Origin: Dehalococcoidia bacterium
GTDB taxonomy: Bacteria > Chloroflexota > Dehalococcoidia > E44-bin15
Length of the DNA stretch: 64,000 nucleotides
Assembly (NCBI GenBank): GCA_035528575.1
Contig: DATKYK010000016.1
Location: 42,769 to 106,768 of the forward strand
Direction: 5' to 3'
Shown here: positions 36,123 to 44,242 of the stretch, in pieces
Numbering within the stretch: position 1 is the first letter of the stretch
Layout: each line of letters begins with the position of its first letter
Notes under the pieces: model-generated
Told to the model about the DNA's origin: nothing
Databases searched by the model: none
Seen by the model: the letters and a program-made list of their open reading frames with translations, nothing else
Position numbers and translations under genes: made by a program

Positions 36123-36779
36123 CTAATCCTCGCTCCAGGCATCCTCCCCGATGAGCGGGACGAAGCGGCAATGGGTTAAGTTCTTCACAGTCATCTCCTC
36201 CTTCTGCCTGATCACCTGCAATAGGTCCTGCTCCCAGCGGGAGCCAACCGGGATTACCAAACGACCGCCTATAGCAAGCTGATCCAGTAGCCCTTGTGGA
36301 ATCCTGGGTGCAGCGGCCGTTACCACGATTGCATCATAGGGTGCTTCTTCCGGCCAGCCCAGTTCTTTTATGGCAATATTAACCTCTACGTTAGTATAGC
36401 CTAGACTCTTCAAGGTCTGCCTGGCTTTCCGTGCAAGCTTAGGCATCCTTTCCACAGTGATTACCTGCCCCGCCAGCTCGGCGAGGATCGCCGCCTGATA
36501 CCCGCTCCCCGTGCCAAGCTCCAGAACCTTCTCCTTCCCGCTAAGAACCAGTGCCTGGGTCATCAGCGCCACGATGAAGGGCTGGGATATGGTTTGGTCC
36601 TCACCAATAGGTAATGGCCTATCATCATAGGCAAATTGTCGACTCAGGCTGGGCACGAAAATCTCGCGGGGCACCCGCGCCATCGCATCAAGCACCCTCT
36701 CATCATCGATCTCGTGACGCAGGTGTTGAATTAGCCTTTCACGATCTTTTTCCAGATTTAACATCGATCTTATCTTCAC
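36123..36779 (-). CDS. pcm: Protein-L-isoaspartate O-methyltransferase
   Basis: A 218-residue SAM-dependent methyltransferase that repairs isoaspartyl residues in damaged proteins. Motifs: VPREIFVP, RPLPIGEDQTISQPFIVALM, the SAM site VLELGTGSGYQAAILAEL, and PYDAIVVTAAAP. Length is usual. Start is GTG 36779 or the ATG at 36764; neither has a strong ribosome site. Divergent from the DUF72 gene at 36825. Confidence 0.93.
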   Translation of the reverse strand: MKIRSMLNLEKDRERLIQHLRHEIDDERVLDAMARVPREIFVPSLSRQFAYDDRPLPIGEDQTISQPFIVALMTQALVLSGKEKVLELGTGSGYQAAILAELAGQVITVERMPKLARKARQTLKSLGYTNVEVNIAIKELGWPEEAPYDAIVVTAAAPRIPQGLLDQLAIGGRLVIPVGSRWEQDLLQVIRQKEEMTVKNLTHCRFVPLIGEDAWSED

Positions 36780-36824
36780 TATCTTCGCCTAAAATCTACC
36801 ACAAAACCCGCAAGGGCTTCAAGG

Positions 36825-37598
36825 TTGATGGGGTTATTGATAGGGAATATAATTAAATATTGTGAGTTTATCGGGTTGACGAAGTACTATATCGGGACAA
36901 GTGGCTGGGTCTACCCGCACTGGCGGGGTGTTTTCTATCCATCCAAGCTACCCCAGTCTAAGTGGCTGGAGCACTACACTGGACTTTTCTCCACCGTGGA
37001 GCTCAACAACAGCTTCTACCGCCTTCCCTCAGAGCAGGCATTTTCCAACTGGCGTGATAGCTCGCCAGAGGGCTTCCGCTACGCGGTCAAGGTAAGCAGG
37101 TTCATCACCCACATCAAGAGGCTCAAGGATGTAGCCAAACCGATAGAGACCTTCATTGAGCGGGCGCGACATCTCAATGAGAAGCTGGGCCCGCTGCTCT
37201 ACCAGCTCCCGCCAAACATGCACCGCAACGATGAACGGCTGGAAAGCTTCCTATCGTTATTACCCAAAGAGCTCCGCCATGTCATCGAGTTTCGCCACCA
37301 GTCCTGGCTTGATGAAGCTGTGTTCGACATGCTGCGGCGGCACGGTATCGGCTTCTGCGTCTTCGATATGCCCGATCTTCCCTGCCCACCTCTAGCGACG
37401 GCAGATTTTGCCTACATCCGCTTTCACGGCTCAAGCGGGCTTTACTTTAGCTGCTACTCCAACGGAGAGTTGGATGAATGGACAAGGAGGATCACTAGGC
37501 TGGCGAAGGATCTCGACACAGTCTATATATACTTCAACAACGATGCCGAGGGCTATGCTATAAGTAATGCGCAGACAATGGCAGCTAAGCTGGTCTAG
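36825..37598 (+). CDS. DUF72 (YecE-like) family protein, second copy
   Basis: A 257-residue DUF72 protein: YYIGTSGWVYPHWRGVFYP, FSTVELNNSFYRLPS, VIEFRHQSW, CVFDMPD, YIRFHG and YIYFNNDAEGYA. It represents a different branch from the copy at 1564. The real start may be the TTG at 36876, which begins right at the conserved KYYIGTSGW strand; the 17 codons before it look non-conserved. Confidence 0.88.
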   Translation: MMGLLIGNIIKYCEFIGLTKYYIGTSGWVYPHWRGVFYPSKLPQSKWLEHYTGLFSTVELNNSFYRLPSEQAFSNWRDSSPEGFRYAVKVSRFITHIKRLKDVAKPIETFIERARHLNEKLGPLLYQLPPNMHRNDERLESFLSLLPKELRHVIEFRHQSWLDEAVFDMLRRHGIGFCVFDMPDLPCPPLATADFAYIRFHGSSGLYFSCYSNGELDEWTRRITRLAKDLDTVYIYFNNDAEGYAISNAQTMAAKLV

Positions 37599-37924
37599 GG
37601 TTAATTCCGAACTGAGTTAGCCCTTCGATGGAATTCGGGCATCGCAGGACTGACACGCGATTACTATACCTACTACAAGAATTACTCAGTTCATCGGAAT
37701 GCGGCTTAAGTATTAGCTATTTTATTGCCTACCAATTATCAACAGGTTCTCCCTCATCTAGATTGTAGCTAGCGCTATATCGAATAGCAGTATTATCTGT
37801 ACTAAAGTATTTCTCAGTGACCCAAAGTTTCAGATTTTAACTCTCAATGTCGGCACAACTCTGAGGCCTCATGGGTATCGCCATTGACGGCGAAAGAATT
37901 GCCTGAGATAATGGCAGCCGGAGG
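37599..37924. other. Intergenic stretch of about 330 bp with an imperfect inverted repeat
   Basis: ATTCCGAACTGAGT at about 37606 and ACTCAGTTCATCGGAAT at about 37684 are reverse complements apart from a three-base insertion. No gene seen. Confidence 0.4.
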
Positions 37925-38914
37925 TTGGCTATTAACTGGAAAAACAGGGTGACTGAACTCCTGGGCAGCAAATACCCCATAATCCAGGGGGCATTCGGTG
38001 GTTTTGGCACCTCAGTCCTAGCCGCACCCGTTTCCGAAGCGGGGGGATTTGGCATCATCACCGCCAGCGCCTGGCGCACTCCAGAAAGGCTGAGGGAGGA
38101 CATCAAGAAGGCGCGCTCAATAACTGACAGGCCCTTCGGGGTCAACCTCTCGGTAGGGCTCTGCCCCCGCATAGACGAGATGCGGGAGGTAGCTATCGAG
38201 GAAAGAGTGCCGGTGATTTTTACGTCGGCATACCGCGCCGATAACCACGGCATGCGCATTCATGATGCCGGGCTTAAGTGGGTGCACAAGGTTGCCACGG
38301 TTCAGCATGCCCTGGCTGCAGAGCGCCAAGGGGCCGATGCCGTGGTCATTGTAGGCCTGGAGGGCACAGCCTTCAAGAGCATCTTCCAGCTACCCACGTT
38401 AATTAGCGTGACCACTTCGGTAAAGCAGATGAGGGTGCCACTGGTCGCAGCCGGAGGCATCGGCGACGCCCGTGGCTTTCTCGCCGCCCTGTCTATGGGG
38501 GCAGAGGGCATCTATATGGGCACGCGCTTCCTGGCTACCGAGGAGTGCCCAGTCTCAGAGCGCTTCAAGCAGCAACTGGTGGAAGCCCAGCCCTGGGATA
38601 AGGAATACCGCGAGCGTGCCCTTACCCCGCCGAAGCCCGAGGACTACGAAAAGATATTGGGGAAAAGGGGCGATATGCCCATGGACCAGTGGCTTCAACA
38701 CCTGGAACAGGTCATGTTCAGGCAGTCCGAGGTAGGTGACTGGGACTGGGAGAGCGACTTTGACCTTGATGTGATCCTGAAGATAGCGGGTGGCTCGCTG
38801 GCGGTAGGTGTCATAGACAAGGTTATGAGCGTCAGGGAGCTAATCGATACAATCATCCGGGATGCCGAGCAGATACTCCGCCTTAATGGAAACCTGGGCA
38901 AGTTGATGGTTTAG
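37925..38914 (+). CDS. Nitronate monooxygenase / 2-nitropropane dioxygenase-like flavoprotein
   Basis: A 329-residue FMN-dependent TIM-barrel protein: YPIIQGAFGGFGTSVLAAPVSEAGGFGIIT, GADAVVIVGLEGTA, VPLVAAGGIGDARGFLAAL, GAEGIYMGTRFLATEEC. Family members oxidise nitronates or act as enoyl reductases; the substrate cannot be set from sequence. TTG 37925 directly abuts GGAGG with no spacing, whereas an in-frame ATT at 37931 lies 6 bases from GGAGG and yields INWKNRVTELLG, close to how relatives begin after their Met. Confidence 0.88.
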   Translation: MAINWKNRVTELLGSKYPIIQGAFGGFGTSVLAAPVSEAGGFGIITASAWRTPERLREDIKKARSITDRPFGVNLSVGLCPRIDEMREVAIEERVPVIFTSAYRADNHGMRIHDAGLKWVHKVATVQHALAAERQGADAVVIVGLEGTAFKSIFQLPTLISVTTSVKQMRVPLVAAGGIGDARGFLAALSMGAEGIYMGTRFLATEECPVSERFKQQLVEAQPWDKEYRERALTPPKPEDYEKILGKRGDMPMDQWLQHLEQVMFRQSEVGDWDWESDFDLDVILKIAGGSLAVGVIDKVMSVRELIDTIIRDAEQILRLNGNLGKLMV

Positions 38915-39075
38915 GTATGTGGTGATACCGCCAAACCCGATGATAAATGGCTAAGGTCACTACGAAGATGAATATGTTGAAGTAGATGGCAAGTGGAAGA
39001 AAAAAGTATCAAAGAAACACGAATCCGTGAAGAGCAGCCTCAGACCAAGCGTCAAATAGCAGGCAATACCGAAAA

Positions 39076-40914
39076 TTATAGAGATTCCTTCACCCTCTGT
39101 GCCAGGGATTGGGTCATGCCCACAACCGCGGCCATCTCATCTATCGGGGCCTCCTTGATTGCACGCACCGAGCCGAACTTTTGTAAAAGCGCCCGCTTGC
39201 GCTTGGGGCCAATCCCGGGGACGTTGTCCAGCGCTGATGCCATCGTCTCACTGCGCCGCACCCTGCGGTGATAGCCTATGGCAAAGCGATGTGCCTCATC
39301 ACGAATTCGCTGCACCAGGTATAAAGCTGACGACGTAGGGTGTAGGATTATTGGATCGGCTATGCCAGGGCGAAAAAGCTCCTCGTTCTCCTTGGCAATG
39401 CTGGCAACTGGGATGAATTCCACCCCCATTTCCCTAATAGCCTCGCCTGCCGCATTCAGATGCCCCTTACCGCCATCGATGAGCACCAGGTCGGGGACTA
39501 TAGTCCACCCTGATGTATCTGTATTCTTGAACCCTTCAGCCCTTTTAAAGCGTCGCCTTAAGACCTCCTTAATCATGGCATAGTCGTCGGCGCCACCCAC
39601 CGTTTTAATGCGAAATCGGCGGTAGTGCGCTTTCACGGGCCGCCCCTCCTGGAATACCACCATGCTGCCCACCGCCGATGTCCCACGAATATCCGAAATG
39701 TCGTAGCACTCCACTCGACTGGGAGTTCGGGGAAGACGAAGAGCGTCTCCCAGCTTCTCGATAGCAGCAGCGTTAGCCCCCGGTTCAGCGAGCTGCTTCA
39801 CCCTTAGCTGTTCCAGACCCTGTCGAGCATTCTCCGCAACCATGTCCACCAGCTTCCTTTTCTCACCACGTTGTGGCACCACAAGGCTAACCCTCGTTCT
39901 GTTCTGTCCCCGCTTGCTAGCCAGCCACCTCTGCAGTAACAATATATCATCAGGGCGATGCTGAAGCATGATTACAGGTGGGACATAGGTCGCCGAGTGA
40001 TAAAACTGGTTCAGGAAACCCGCCATTATCCGCCCCGGCTCCTCATCCTTAGCCCCTTGCACCATAAAGTGGTCCCGCTCGATGAGCCGACCGCCCCGTA
40101 TGAAGAAGACCTCTAAATAAGCCTGATCACCGCTCTTTGCCAGGGCGATGACATCCTGATCACGTCTATCGGTCGAAGAGATCTTCTGGCGCTCGGTTAC
40201 CATTTCCACAGCACGTATCTGGTCGCGCAGTACTGCAGCCCGCTCGAAATCCAGCCGCTCCGATGCCCCAGCCATCCTTCGCCGTAGTTCCTTCACCACG
40301 CTCTCCTGCTTTCCCTCCAGAAACATAACCACCTCATTAATAATCTCGTGGTATTCCTCCCTAGAGATAGCGCCAATGCAGGGGCCAGCACAGCGGTGCA
40401 TGTCATACTCAAGACAGGGTCTGCGATCAGTCCCGCTGATCGCCCTTTTACAAGAGCGGAAAGGGAAAAGCCTTTGTAACAGGTCAAGTGTCTTTCTCAC
40501 CGAGCCAGCACTGGCGAAGGGTCCGAAGTAGCGGTTGCCATCCTCATCGACTCGCCGGGTAACATAAACCCTGGCCCAATCGTCCTGGATATTGATCTTG
40601 AGATAGGGGTAGGTCTTATCATCCTTGAGGCGTACATTGTAGCGAGGGTGGTGCTTCTTGATCAGGTTGCACTCTAGTATAAGTGCCTCCTGTTCCGAAT
40701 CAGTAATAAAGAATTCAAAGCTGCTTACCCGGGCCACCATCCACTGTATCTTTGAGGAAAGCGCATGAGGAGTGCCAAAATAGCTTCTTATCCGACAATA
40801 GAGATTGGTGGCCTTTCCCACATATATCACATTGCCCGATGTATCTTTAAAAAGATAAACACCTGTCTTCTGGGGTAATGCCTTTAGCTGCTCATCGAAG
40901 CGCCTCGCTTCCAT
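39076..40914 (-). CDS. uvrC: Excinuclease ABC subunit C
   Basis: A 612-residue UvrC, the nuclease of nucleotide excision repair that makes both incisions. The GIY-YIG nuclease domain is at the N-terminus (GVYLFKDTSGNVIYVGKATN, 18-37), the UVR UvrB-binding motif near 205-240, the RNase H-like endonuclease domain follows (ECYDISDIRGTSAVGSMVVF), and a helix-hairpin-helix pair ends the chain (VPGIGPKRKRALLQKFGSV). ATG with AGGA 5 bases upstream. Last gene of a three-gene unit with two small ORFs. Confidence 0.96.
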   Translation of the reverse strand: MEARRFDEQLKALPQKTGVYLFKDTSGNVIYVGKATNLYCRIRSYFGTPHALSSKIQWMVARVSSFEFFITDSEQEALILECNLIKKHHPRYNVRLKDDKTYPYLKINIQDDWARVYVTRRVDEDGNRYFGPFASAGSVRKTLDLLQRLFPFRSCKRAISGTDRRPCLEYDMHRCAGPCIGAISREEYHEIINEVVMFLEGKQESVVKELRRRMAGASERLDFERAAVLRDQIRAVEMVTERQKISSTDRRDQDVIALAKSGDQAYLEVFFIRGGRLIERDHFMVQGAKDEEPGRIMAGFLNQFYHSATYVPPVIMLQHRPDDILLLQRWLASKRGQNRTRVSLVVPQRGEKRKLVDMVAENARQGLEQLRVKQLAEPGANAAAIEKLGDALRLPRTPSRVECYDISDIRGTSAVGSMVVFQEGRPVKAHYRRFRIKTVGGADDYAMIKEVLRRRFKRAEGFKNTDTSGWTIVPDLVLIDGGKGHLNAAGEAIREMGVEFIPVASIAKENEELFRPGIADPIILHPTSSALYLVQRIRDEAHRFAIGYHRRVRRSETMASALDNVPGIGPKRKRALLQKFGSVRAIKEAPIDEMAAVVGMTQSLAQRVKESL

Positions 40915-40920
40915 GGCGTC

Positions 40921-41253
40921 CTATCCCAGCACAAAGACGAGCACGATGAGGATGATGATCATGGCCCCGGCAATCAGGGATATCTTTCGTAAATCTGCGA
41001 TGACATATTGATAGCGTGGAGCCTCCTTTTGCGCCGCAGGAGCGGTCTGGGTCACCTTAGAGGTAATTTGAGGCTCCGGTGTTGCCACGGTTGAGGGCAT
41101 GGCAGGAGTCTCAGCAGTGAATTCAGTTGATGTATCAGGAGTAGCACCAGCAGGCATGGAACGCCTCGAAGAGCCTTGCGACTTCTTCTTCCGCTTTCTC
41201 TCTTTACTAGACGCCGCCTGTCGTGAGGCGACACTATGTGACTTCTTAGGCAT
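40921..41253 (-). CDS. Small basic protein with C-terminal membrane anchor
   Basis: A 110-residue protein: a very basic N-terminus (SSKERKRKKKSQGSSRR), a Pro/Thr/Ala-rich low-complexity middle and one C-terminal hydrophobic helix (ISLIAGAMIIILIVLVFVLG). This is a tail-anchored topology with the basic part in the cytoplasm. GGTGGAG precedes the ATG, inside the end of the upstream 63-residue gene. Family unknown; it lies 6 bases before uvrC. Confidence 0.65.
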   Translation of the reverse strand: MPKKSHSVASRQAASSKERKRKKKSQGSSRRSMPAGATPDTSTEFTAETPAMPSTVATPEPQITSKVTQTAPAAQKEAPRYQYVIADLRKISLIAGAMIIILIVLVFVLG

Positions 41254-41256
41254 CTA

Positions 41257-41448
41257 TTACTCCACCTTGATAACTCGTCCATCCTCCACAACACATGTCA
41301 CCCTTGTATTCATACGAGAAAACGCCCACTCTATACTCACCTCACAGTCCAACAGAAACTTCTTCTCTTGCCCCATTACCTCAACAACAATGGCCGGTCC
41401 ATCCCTTATACCAATTAACGTCCCATTAACAAACTCAGTTTTCACCAT
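41257..41448 (-). CDS. Small hypothetical beta-rich protein (63 residues)
   Basis: A 63-residue protein (opening MVKTEFVNGTLIGIRDGPAI) of predicted beta strands, with a KKFLLDCEVSIEW segment, resembling small SH3- or Hfq-like barrels in pattern only. AAGGT lies 5 bases before the ATG. It is the first gene of the unit with the tail-anchored protein and uvrC. No known family recognised. Confidence 0.55.
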   Translation of the reverse strand: MVKTEFVNGTLIGIRDGPAIVVEVMGQEKKFLLDCEVSIEWAFSRMNTRVTCVVEDGRVIKVE

Positions 41449-41722
41449 TTAAACCTTTTTATTTTAAGCATTCAAGCGATTATTACTTGTCAATTTTATA
41501 TCCTACACCCCAATAGTATCCGTTACGGGAAAATCCCGTTTGTCTCATTTATAAGCTCTCTTGCGATACTCTCCCAAGATTACGGCATAGGGAGCAAATT
41601 CTCTATATCGAGATATCTCAAAAACTAAACCTTTTTAAACCAACCCTTCGCCCTTGCCCCTCTGCATAACTACATATATCTGAATCCCGCTGCCGCGACG
41701 CCTTAGCCCCACAAAGCACTTA

Positions 41723-42634
41723 TTAATCTCGAGCTCTAGGGTGTGCCTTTTCATAAGCCTGGCGCACATGCTCGCTGGTAAGGTGAGTATATATCTGTGT
41801 TGAGGAGATGCTAGCATGCCCCAGCAGCTCCTGAACCGCCCTCAGGTCAGCTCCACCGCTCAAGATATGAGTGGCAAAGCTATGCCGCAGGGTATGGGGG
41901 GTAACCTCCCTTTTTATACCCGCTGCCTCAGCATGGTTCTTAAGTATGAGCCAGAAGCCCTGCCTGGTGAGGCGCTCCCCTCTGCGATTTAAGAACAAAG
42001 CGTCGTCTTCCTCATCACGCAGCATAAGGGGGCGAACCGCCACCATGTATTCTTTAACAGACTGGGCTGCACGCTGATGTATTGGTATAATCCGCTCCTT
42101 GGATCCCTTTCCCAGGCAGCGCACAAATCCCGCATCGAGGTTCACATCCACCGTGTTAAGGGAAACAAGCTCAGATACTCTCATGCCACAGGCATAGAGT
42201 AGTTCAAGCATCGCCACATCACGTTTTGCCTCGGGCGAAGAAAGCCTAACCGGTGCTGACAACAGCGCTTCTACCTCAGCAACTGAGAGGGGTTTGGGCA
42301 ACGATTTGCCCACCTTCGGCGAACTCAAGTTCTCGGTTGGGTCATTGCGTAGGGCGCCATCATTAACCATAAAGTCAAAGAAAGACTTCACCGCGGCAAC
42401 CTTACGAGCCACGGTGGCCGTTGCATAATTTCTATCCTTTAAATCGAGGATGTAACTGATGAGAAGATTGCGATCTACAGCAGACCACTCAGTTTTGTGT
42501 CCTTTTACACCTGCCCTTTCCCCTACGAAATCAGCAAGCTGATTGAGGTCATTTCTATAGGCGTAGATGGTATTTTCGGAGAACCCCTTCTCTACTAATA
42601 AATAATTTAAAAAGCTCTGAATTTCCTCCCCCAT
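41723..42634 (-). CDS. xerD: Site-specific tyrosine recombinase XerD
   Basis: A 303-residue chromosomal tyrosine recombinase for dimer resolution at dif. N-terminal SAM-like core-binding domain (about 5-95) and catalytic domain with Arg in CGMRVSELVSL, Lys in LGKGSKERIIP, HTLRHSFA, GHASISSTQIYTH (His and nucleophilic Tyr). AAGGAG precedes the ATG. Distinct from the two island recombinases at 52919 and 54982. Confidence 0.9.
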   Translation of the reverse strand: MGEEIQSFLNYLLVEKGFSENTIYAYRNDLNQLADFVGERAGVKGHKTEWSAVDRNLLISYILDLKDRNYATATVARKVAAVKSFFDFMVNDGALRNDPTENLSSPKVGKSLPKPLSVAEVEALLSAPVRLSSPEAKRDVAMLELLYACGMRVSELVSLNTVDVNLDAGFVRCLGKGSKERIIPIHQRAAQSVKEYMVAVRPLMLRDEEDDALFLNRRGERLTRQGFWLILKNHAEAAGIKREVTPHTLRHSFATHILSGGADLRAVQELLGHASISSTQIYTHLTSEHVRQAYEKAHPRARD

Positions 42635-43059
42635 CCTTAGTTCTCCTTTATCAATCTTGAATTGCCCTATTTTAACATAATCCTACAGAGTATGCACGCT
42701 TATCGAAAAATTTGCACAACCCCTTCCCCAAATCCTGAACATTTCACAGAAATATGAGTTCACTTGATTTGGACATATTATATCAATTGCCATAGTAGCT
42801 GTCTCAGCGGTGGTGTAATCTTAAGAGAGGGAAACGCCCTGGATAATGCTTAGCTTCGATCGCTATCCAACATGCCTATTGCTAACGGCACCAACAGAAT
42901 CTAACTGAGATTCTTCCCCCGAGGCCTAAACAGGGGTCAGACTGACAGAGAATGTTGCTTAATTTTCTTGGCAACAACACCGCTACTTGGCTTACTAAGA
43001 CAAGTGTATGCGCCATATTTGTTGACACTACGTGGCAAATCGCCGTAGAATGCTATAAA
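42635..43059. other. Divergent intergenic region between xerD and lgt
   Basis: No gene. It includes the lgt promoter at 43022-43051. A frame open from 42952 runs into lgt but its first 36 codons read as non-conserved and cover the promoter. Confidence 0.45.
43022..43051 (+). promoter_or_regulatory. Promoter of lgt, apparently giving a leaderless mRNA
   Basis: TTGACA (43022-43027), 18-base spacer, TAGAAT (43046-43051). The GTG at 43060 begins 8 bases after the -10, so transcription should start at or next to the initiation codon. Confidence 0.6.
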
Positions 43060-43923
43060 GTGTCAATTGAAATAGGTATCGACACCATACTCTTCAGCAT
43101 TGGCTCCTTCGAGATAGGCTGGCATGGGATCATGGTGTCCCTCGCTGTCATAGTAGGGGTCGGAGTATCCCTGTGGTTTGCTAAAGGTGTCGGTATCAAA
43201 AAGGAGACCGTCTATAGCGCCGCGCCCTGGGCTATCATTGGCGGTATTATCGGGGCCAGGCTGTTCCACGTCATAGACTACCTGGGGAGCACTTATATTA
43301 GCCACCCCGCACAGATATTTACCCAATTCTTTAGCGGGTTATCCATTCTCGGGGCGATCCTGGGGGGAACGCTGGCCGTTTTCATATATGCCAGGATAAC
43401 TCATCCCCCGCTTGGGCGTCTCGCCGATGCCATCGCCCCAGCGCTGCTCCTTGCCCAGGCGGTGGGTAGGATCGGGTGCACTATAAACGGCGATGCCTGC
43501 GGGACACCGACTTCGATGCCCTGGGGTTTTGTTTATACCAGTGATAATGCTATTGCCCCCCAAATACTGGCTCAGGCCGGTTATTCTCCAACTGTAGCAA
43601 CCCACCCTTCACCGGTTTATGAGATCATGTGGGATATCCTAGTATTCGCCTTGCTATGGCGTCTTAAAGGGCGGCTAAAGCCGGATGGCTCTCTATTTCT
43701 TCTTTACCTTTCGCTATATTCCTTTGGGCGTTTCTTCATCGAGTTCACCCGTTTGGTGACACCGGATCAGATAAATGTGTTTGGCCTGCTACATTCACCC
43801 CATTTCATCACTCTTATTGTGCTGTCGGTTTGTGTCCCCCTGCTCATCTACAGGATTAGGAAGGCGAGGGCTGAGGCCATAGCTGACCCTCCTGCAGAAG
43901 AGTTGCCCTATCCTCTACCTTAA
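43060..43923 (+). CDS. lgt: Prolipoprotein diacylglyceryl transferase
   Basis: A 287-residue membrane enzyme with seven helices that transfers diacylglycerol to the Cys of prolipoproteins, the step before LspA. Motifs: FEIGWHGIMVSLA, GGIIGARLFHVIDY, and the signature GRIGCTINGDACGTPTSMPW. GTG 43060 is chosen because it follows the promoter at once and gives the usual N-terminus; the longer frame from 42952 is not conserved. No Shine-Dalgarno is visible, in line with leaderless translation. Confidence 0.92.
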   Translation: MSIEIGIDTILFSIGSFEIGWHGIMVSLAVIVGVGVSLWFAKGVGIKKETVYSAAPWAIIGGIIGARLFHVIDYLGSTYISHPAQIFTQFFSGLSILGAILGGTLAVFIYARITHPPLGRLADAIAPALLLAQAVGRIGCTINGDACGTPTSMPWGFVYTSDNAIAPQILAQAGYSPTVATHPSPVYEIMWDILVFALLWRLKGRLKPDGSLFLLYLSLYSFGRFFIEFTRLVTPDQINVFGLLHSPHFITLIVLSVCVPLLIYRIRKARAEAIADPPAEELPYPLP

Positions 43924-43995
43924 CAATTATCAGCCCTCCTCCGTCATTATCACGAAAATAGAGCCCTTAAATATCGATGCTAGCCCAACGCCCAT

Positions 43996-44023
43996 GTCAT
44001 TCCCGCGCAGGCGGGAATCCAGG
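43996..44023. repeat. Single REP-like hairpin
   Basis: GTCATTCCCGCGCAGGCGGG followed by AATCCAGG: stem ATTCCCGC/GCGGGAAT. Same GTCAT...AATCCAGG frame as each half of the element at 6576-6655 but with a different stem. It lies in the 319-base gap after lgt, in which no gene is seen. Confidence 0.6.
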
Positions 44024-44242
44024 CCCATCGGTATCCGGGTTCCTGCCTCCATAGTATCAACAGACAAGGCCCGTGCAAATATGCGACATTTTCATCATCG
44101 GTGATACCGCCAGCAAGCAGTATGCTGGACTTGGTTGAAGATAGCCCACAGTAGACTCGCATCTTTTAGCAAACTCTCCGGGCAGAAAGCTAAATACTCT
44201 TGCGGAGTAAGAATAAAGGGCAAAATGCTGTCGGGCACTAGT

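Noticed and set aside
38993..39271. Plus-strand ORF at the 3' end of uvrC
   Set aside because: Mostly antisense to the conserved helix-hairpin-helix end of uvrC and without a ribosome site.
41635..41817. Minus-strand 60-codon ORF at the 3' end of xerD
   Set aside because: It overlaps the end of xerD in another frame, has no ribosome site and no recognisable sequence.
43980..44162. Minus-strand 60-codon ORF after lgt
   Set aside because: Its C-terminal part is just the translated REP-like hairpin; no ribosome site.
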